Of a DNA stretch of 64,000 bases, positions 60,157 through 64,000 are shown piece by piece. This DNA is from Gemmatimonadaceae bacterium. GTDB lineage: Bacteria > Gemmatimonadota > Gemmatimonadetes > Gemmatimonadales > Gemmatimonadaceae. The stretch's first letter is position 1. Each line of letters begins with the position of its first letter. The notes beneath the pieces were generated by a model. It had not been told where the DNA came from. It worked only from the letters and a program-made list of their open reading frames with translations, and made no database searches. A program made the position numbers and the translations under genes. The stretch lies in NCBI GenBank assembly GCA_020846935.1, contig JADLCY010000001.1, positions 310,001-374,000 of the forward strand. Reading direction: 5' to 3'.

Positions 60157-61389
60157 ATGTCAGTCCAGCCTCTCTCCCGATGGGCGCCACGGGTGTTGCG
60201 TGGCGTCGCCCTCCTTTGCCTGGTGGCCGGGGCCGCGTGTCGCGACCTCCTGACCGTCGCACCCAACGACGCCGACCTGTTCGACGCGCCGCTCGAGGGA
60301 CTCACTCCGCCCGAGCTGGCTGCCTTCGCGCGTGGCGACGCTGAGTTCGGGCGACGATTCTCCCCGACCACCGGACTTGGTCCGATCTTCAACGACGTGT
60401 CGTGCGCTTCGTGCCACAGCGGCGACGGTCGCGGACGGCTCGACAACGCGCTCGTGCGCATCGGGTCGCCCGCTGATGGCTTCCTTCGCCCGATCGGCGG
60501 CCCGCAGATCCAGGGCAAGGCCATTCCCGGCGCGCACGCCGAGTCGGTACCGCCGGGCGTGGCCACTTCCCTGCGGCTCCCACCGCCGGTGTTCGGTACC
60601 GGGCTCATCGAGGCCATCCCGCTCGCGACCATCCTTGCCCTCGCCGACTCGGCGGACCGGGACGGCGACGGCATCTCCGGTCGACCCAACTGGGTGCTGC
60701 CTCCGTCGTACGTGACCGCTGCGGAACCGGGCGGCGGCAACGGGCCCCAGCTCGGTCGCTTCGGGCGCAAGGCGTCCGTCAGCTCCATCCTGCAGCAGAC
60801 GGTTGGGGCCTACCACGAAGACATGGGTATCACGACGGCGCAGCTGCCTGACGAGAACGTGAACCCGCTCGCCCCGACGACGATCACCGTCGATGCCGTC
60901 GCGGATCCCGAGGTCTCCCCGTCCACGGTGCAGGCCGTGGTGCACTACCTGCGCGCGCTGGCGCCGCCGGCGCCGGCAGACGACAACGCGACGCGCACGG
61001 AAGGCCGCACGCTCTTCGCCCAGGCGCGCTGCACCGCGTGCCACACTCCGCGCTTCACCGCGGGCGCCAGCCCGCTCGCAACGATCCAGGGACGGTCCGT
61101 CGACCTCTACTCCGACTTGTTGCTCCACGACATGGGGCCCGAACTCGCCGATGACCGCCCGGACGAGGGGGCCACGGGCAGGGAGTGGCGGACGGCGCCA
61201 CTGTGGGGCCTCCGACTCATGCGTCGCTTCCTCAACGGCGACGCGTTCCTGATGCACGACGGTCGCGCTCACACCGTGGACACGGCGATCCGGCTCCACG
61301 GTGGCGAAGCCGCGGCCTCACGCGCGGCGTACGTCGCCCTCACGCCCGCGCAGCGGAGTGCCCTCCTCGCCTTCGTGGAATCCCGATGA
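60157..61389 (+). CDS. di-heme oxidoreductase (DUF1111-type) lipoprotein
   Basis: 410 residues. An N-terminal signal ends in VAGAAC, probably a lipobox. Two c-type heme sites are present: CASCH (~88) and CTACH (~291), with GLGPIFNDVSCASCHSGDGRGR at the first. Family blocks GRFGRKASVSSILQQTVGAYHEDMG and LHDMGPELAD, REWRTAPLWGL and HDGRAHT fit the di-heme thiol-oxidoreductase/peroxidase-like DUF1111 group. Periplasmic electron transfer is likely; substrate unknown. Its stop overlaps the Rieske gene start (ATGA). Confidence 0.9.
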   Translation: MSVQPLSRWAPRVLRGVALLCLVAGAACRDLLTVAPNDADLFDAPLEGLTPPELAAFARGDAEFGRRFSPTTGLGPIFNDVSCASCHSGDGRGRLDNALVRIGSPADGFLRPIGGPQIQGKAIPGAHAESVPPGVATSLRLPPPVFGTGLIEAIPLATILALADSADRDGDGISGRPNWVLPPSYVTAAEPGGGNGPQLGRFGRKASVSSILQQTVGAYHEDMGITTAQLPDENVNPLAPTTITVDAVADPEVSPSTVQAVVHYLRALAPPAPADDNATRTEGRTLFAQARCTACHTPRFTAGASPLATIQGRSVDLYSDLLLHDMGPELADDRPDEGATGREWRTAPLWGLRLMRRFLNGDAFLMHDGRAHTVDTAIRLHGGEAAASRAAYVALTPAQRSALLAFVESR

Positions 61390-61859
61390 GCACCGGAGCG
61401 CCTGAGGGTCCCCGCGCACTCTCCCGCCGACGCTTCCTGACCACCGGCACCGGCGCGCTCGCGGCCTGTGCCATCCCGTTAGGCGCCTGCGCCACCGTGC
61501 CGATGCGACGCGTGGCCCCGACCGAGGGACGACTCGAACTCCCGCTCGACCGGTTCCCCGAACTCACGCAGCGCGACGGCGCCCTGCGGTTCCAGGTCGC
61601 CGGCCGCGACGAACCGATCGACGTGCTCGCGATGGGAGCGGGTGCGTACGTCGCACTCTCCCCGATCTGCACGCACCTGGGCTGCACGGTCGAGGTCCAG
61701 GGCAGCGTCCTGGTGTGTCCGTGTCACGGGTCGACCTTCGAGCGCAGCGGGCGCGTGGTTCGAGGACCGGCCGAGCAGCCGCTGGCTCGTTACGAGGTGT
61801 CGCTGCGTGCAGATGGTACCCTCATCATCGTCCTCGATCGGCCTTCGCGCGATGCGTAA
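61386..61859 (+). CDS. Tat-exported Rieske [2Fe-2S] protein
   Basis: 157 residues. The Tat signal is SRRRFLTTGTGALAACAIPLGAC, which may also end in a lipobox. The Rieske cluster motifs are complete: CTHLGC and CPCHGS (two Cys and two His), followed by the PAEQPLARYEV turn found in bc-complex-like Rieske proteins. It carries one electron at the outer face of the membrane. No cytochrome b gene is present, so the partner is presumably the di-heme protein encoded upstream. It overlaps both neighbours. Confidence 0.93.
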   Translation: MSTGAPEGPRALSRRRFLTTGTGALAACAIPLGACATVPMRRVAPTEGRLELPLDRFPELTQRDGALRFQVAGRDEPIDVLAMGAGAYVALSPICTHLGCTVEVQGSVLVCPCHGSTFERSGRVVRGPAEQPLARYEVSLRADGTLIIVLDRPSRDA

Positions 61860-63045
61860 CCTCCTCGGAGCCCTCGGCATCGCCGCCACCGCCGGCACGG
61901 CATCGGTGGCCGAGTCGCAGCAGCGCGACACGGTCGCGCGCCGCGATTCCGCCGCAGCGGACACGACACGACCGTTCGTGCGCGGCGGGGTGTACGACAA
62001 GCCGTTCCAGACGCGACTCCTCGGGCGCACCGCGATCGGGGGATACGCCGAGGTGCACGCGCGCTACCAGCGCGTCAATGGTGTGAGCGAGGCATCGGGG
62101 TTCGACGCCCGACGGTTCAATCTTTTCACGAACACCCGGGTGAGTGATGTCGTCACGATGGCGGCGGAGCTCGAGATCGAAGACGGCGGCCGCGAAATCA
62201 CGCTCGAGTATGCCGCCATTGATCTCCGCGTACACCCGGCGCTCGCGATTCGCGGAGGTATGCTCCTCTCGCCGATCGGGCGATTCAACCTGACGCACGA
62301 CAGTCCACTCAACGAGTTCACGGACCGACCGCTCGTCTCCACCGAAGTCCTCGGCGTGGCACTGTCGGAACCGGGGATCGGGGTGTATGGCCGTGCTCGC
62401 ACGGGTCGAAGGGGGCGTGTCACCTGGGAGCTCTACGCCACCAACGGATTCCACGAAGGCCTGCTCGCCGACGCGGGCACGCGGATTCCGCTCGGCAAGG
62501 CCAATACCGAAGACAACAACGGATCGCCCGCTGTGGTCGGACGCATCGCCTGGAGCCCCGGCGTCGCGCACGAAGTCGGCGTCTCGACGCACCGCGGGGC
62601 GTGGAACGGCTTTCTCGCCGACGGGGCACGCATCGACGAGCAGCGAGATGTTCAGCTGACGGTGCTCGACGCCGAGACGGCGCTGTGGGGCGTCGAGCTG
62701 CGTGGCGAGCTGGCGATGGCGCGCGTGGACGTGCCCAATGACCTGCGTGGCATCTACGCCGAACGCCAGCGCGGAGTGTATGCGGAGGCGACGCGGGCCT
62801 TTGGTCGAGGATGGATCCGGACGTTGCCCACCTCGACCTTCCTGCTCAAGGCCCGCGCCGACCACGTCGACTTCGACCGCCAGCGCCCGGGCGACTCGGT
62901 GGCGCAGTGGACCGTTGGGGTGAACTTTCGCCCCACCACCGACTCGGTCATCAAGTTCGACTACGTGCGCGGACGCTCACGCGACCGTTTCAACAATGCG
63001 AGCGACCACGCCTATCTGCTCGCGTCGCTCGCCACGTACTTCTAG
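61852..63045 (+). CDS. porin-like outer-membrane beta-barrel protein
   Basis: 397 residues. Signal peptide (LLGALGIAATAGTASVAES), a short polar linker, then alternating beta strands with frequent aromatic/charged turns: LLGRTAIGGYAEVHARYQ, AAELEIEDGGREITLEYAAID, RGGMLLSPIGRFNLTHDSPL. The last strand ends in SLATYF with a terminal Phe, the usual BAM signal. It resembles the phosphate-selective/OprP-like porin group. It overlaps the Rieske gene by eight bases. Its job with two redox proteins is unclear; it could bring in their substrate. Confidence 0.8.
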   Translation: MRNLLGALGIAATAGTASVAESQQRDTVARRDSAAADTTRPFVRGGVYDKPFQTRLLGRTAIGGYAEVHARYQRVNGVSEASGFDARRFNLFTNTRVSDVVTMAAELEIEDGGREITLEYAAIDLRVHPALAIRGGMLLSPIGRFNLTHDSPLNEFTDRPLVSTEVLGVALSEPGIGVYGRARTGRRGRVTWELYATNGFHEGLLADAGTRIPLGKANTEDNNGSPAVVGRIAWSPGVAHEVGVSTHRGAWNGFLADGARIDEQRDVQLTVLDAETALWGVELRGELAMARVDVPNDLRGIYAERQRGVYAEATRAFGRGWIRTLPTSTFLLKARADHVDFDRQRPGDSVAQWTVGVNFRPTTDSVIKFDYVRGRSRDRFNNASDHAYLLASLATYF

Positions 63046-63057
63046 CCCGTCGCCGCG

Positions 63058-64000
63058 TCATCGAATCTCGACACGCGGACGCACGCGGACCCGGGCATCG
63101 CGCAAGCGCGACATGGCGGAGCTGATCTGCTCCTCCACCATGGCACGGCGTTCCGGCGACAACCTGAGACGCACGTCGCCATCGTCGAGCCGATCGAAGT
63201 ACAGCAGGTCGCTCCCCTGCCCTTCGCGGAGGATGCGCGGAAGCGCCGGCATGCGGCCCTCCAGCGCGCGCCACGCATCACCGTCACCGAACGAAAAGCC
63301 AAAGCCGCCGTCCCCGGTGAAGAACGCACGGGCATCGCGGCCGGGGAGATCCTTCGCGGCGACGGTCTTCACGCGCACGGTTCGCGCCTGACCCCCGCGA
63401 ATGAGACGCAACTCGACCTCATCGCCAGCCTTGAGCTTGTCCAACGCCCTGGTGACCCGACGCATGCGGCTGTTGCTCACCGTCCAGTCGCCGGCATCGG
63501 CCGCCGGCACGCGCGTGTCGACGCCGTTGATGGCCGCGATCCGATCACCTTCCTCGATCCTTGCCTTGTCGGCCGGGCCGTCATCGGTCACGCTGGCGAT
63601 GAGGATCCCCAGGGTATCCCGTCGGCTTCCGGACGCACCGAGGCCGATGCCGATCGTTGCGCGATCTTCCGTGTCACGACGGACCTCCGCGACGGTGCGG
63701 CGCTCGGGCCGGAGTGACTCGGCGCTCACGGTCGTGAGCTTGACGCTGCGCACCTGACCCTCGCGGTACACGCGGAGGTCCACCGTGTCACCGACTTTGG
63801 ACTTGCCAAGCTCACGGACGAGACGCCGCGTTCCGATGCCGAGCATCTCCTCGTCTTCAACGTCTGCCGCGGCAAGCCGCAGCGACACGCCGTTGATGGC
63901 TTGCAGGCGGTCACCCTCCTCGACGCCCGCTTTCGCGGCCGGTCCACCGCTTGTGACGTCGGTGACGAGCAAGCCGAGCGTGTCGCGTGTACCGCCCGGC
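63058..64000 (-). CDS. PDZ-repeat protein (5' end cut by window edge)
   Basis: At least 313 residues, open to the window edge. Two tandem PDZ domains are visible: the first with RDTLGLLVTDVTSGGPAAKAGVEEGDRLQAING, the second with RDTLGILIASVTDDGPADKARIEEGDRIAAING; each is followed by a VDLRVYREGQ or VELRLIRGGQ strand. The C-terminal ~90 residues are not recognised. The signal peptide and any protease domain would lie beyond 64000. PDZ repeats bind exposed C-termini of envelope proteins. It is convergent with the porin-like gene, 12 bases apart. Confidence 0.8.
   Translation of the reverse strand, partial: PGGTRDTLGLLVTDVTSGGPAAKAGVEEGDRLQAINGVSLRLAAADVEDEEMLGIGTRRLVRELGKSKVGDTVDLRVYREGQVRSVKLTTVSAESLRPERRTVAEVRRDTEDRATIGIGLGASGSRRDTLGILIASVTDDGPADKARIEEGDRIAAINGVDTRVPAADAGDWTVSNSRMRRVTRALDKLKAGDEVELRLIRGGQARTVRVKTVAAKDLPGRDARAFFTGDGGFGFSFGDGDAWRALEGRMPALPRILREGQGSDLLYFDRLDDGDVRLRLSPERRAMVEEQISSAMSRLRDARVRVRPRVEIR

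Noticed and set aside
1-64000. CRISPR arrays, tRNA or rRNA genes, and defence islands
   Set aside because: No regularly spaced repeats, cloverleaf-like segments, rRNA sequence or recognisable defence genes were found on either strand.

Overview
The window is GC-rich chromosomal DNA (roughly 68-70% GC by eye) from a Gram-negative bacterium. It carries TolC-type outer-membrane channels, RND and MacB-type efflux parts, an OmpA-family protein, a porin-like barrel, several lipoproteins and a Tat-exported Rieske protein. Gene density is high, starts are often GTG or TTG, and most neighbours overlap or nearly touch. The mix (multiple MacA/MacB/TolC sets, PadR regulators, secreted M24/M61/M42 peptidases, DUF4349, flotillin/NfeD) fits Gemmatimonadota best. 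That is inference: there is no rRNA or other phylogenetic marker, and I found no tRNA gene or CRISPR array.

Layout. 1-5661: a VanZ-domain membrane protein, a formyltransferase/beta-propeller fusion, a frameshifted aldehyde dehydrogenase, and a YggT-YggU pair. 5805-11497: a SAM-II type riboswitch with its own intrinsic terminator directly before metH, followed by a homocysteine methyltransferase/methylenetetrahydrofolate reductase fusion. This is a methionine/one-carbon unit under SAM feedback. 11622-19359: an OmpR-type response regulator, a sensor kinase and an HME-RND metal efflux trio (TolC, adaptor, CzcA-like pump). 19461-20606: an acyl-CoA dehydrogenase. 20907-25159 (minus): MacA-like adaptor, MacB-like permease without ATPase, TolC. 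25552-31745: a nitrilase, an M24 peptidase, a DinB-fold protein, an M61 peptidase with PDZ, and a DUF4349 lipoprotein. 31864-34564: NfeD-like protein, flotillin and a small membrane protein. 34637-44775: OmpA-family protein, M42 peptidase, HEAT-repeat protein, histone-deacetylase-family enzyme, a secreted protein of unknown role, proline-iminopeptidase-like hydrolase, a small coiled-coil protein, endonuclease III, cyclophilin and an HD-domain protein.

44841-50513 is a six-gene run: ECF sigma factor, probable anti-sigma factor, Spy/CpxP-like protein, TolC, MacA-like adaptor with a large insert, and an ATPase-less MacB permease, closed by a strong terminator. Then come a long pyrimidine tract, a PadR regulator with a near-palindromic site beside its start, and a Kup potassium transporter. 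A truncated IS5-family element begins at the kup stop codon.

58577-54220 (minus strand, reading right to left) is a tightly coupled four-gene set: a class A beta-lactamase-family protein, a GcvT-like aminomethyltransferase and two paralogous CrtI-like FAD oxidoreductases. Diverging from it, 60157-63045 encodes a di-heme DUF1111-type lipoprotein, a Rieske protein and a porin-like protein, all overlapping. The right edge cuts a PDZ-repeat protein. The most interesting items are the SAM-II switch, the GcvT/twin-flavoprotein operon, the di-heme/Rieske/porin trio, and an over-represented octamer, CGTTAGGC, that accounts for several rare TTA leucine codons.
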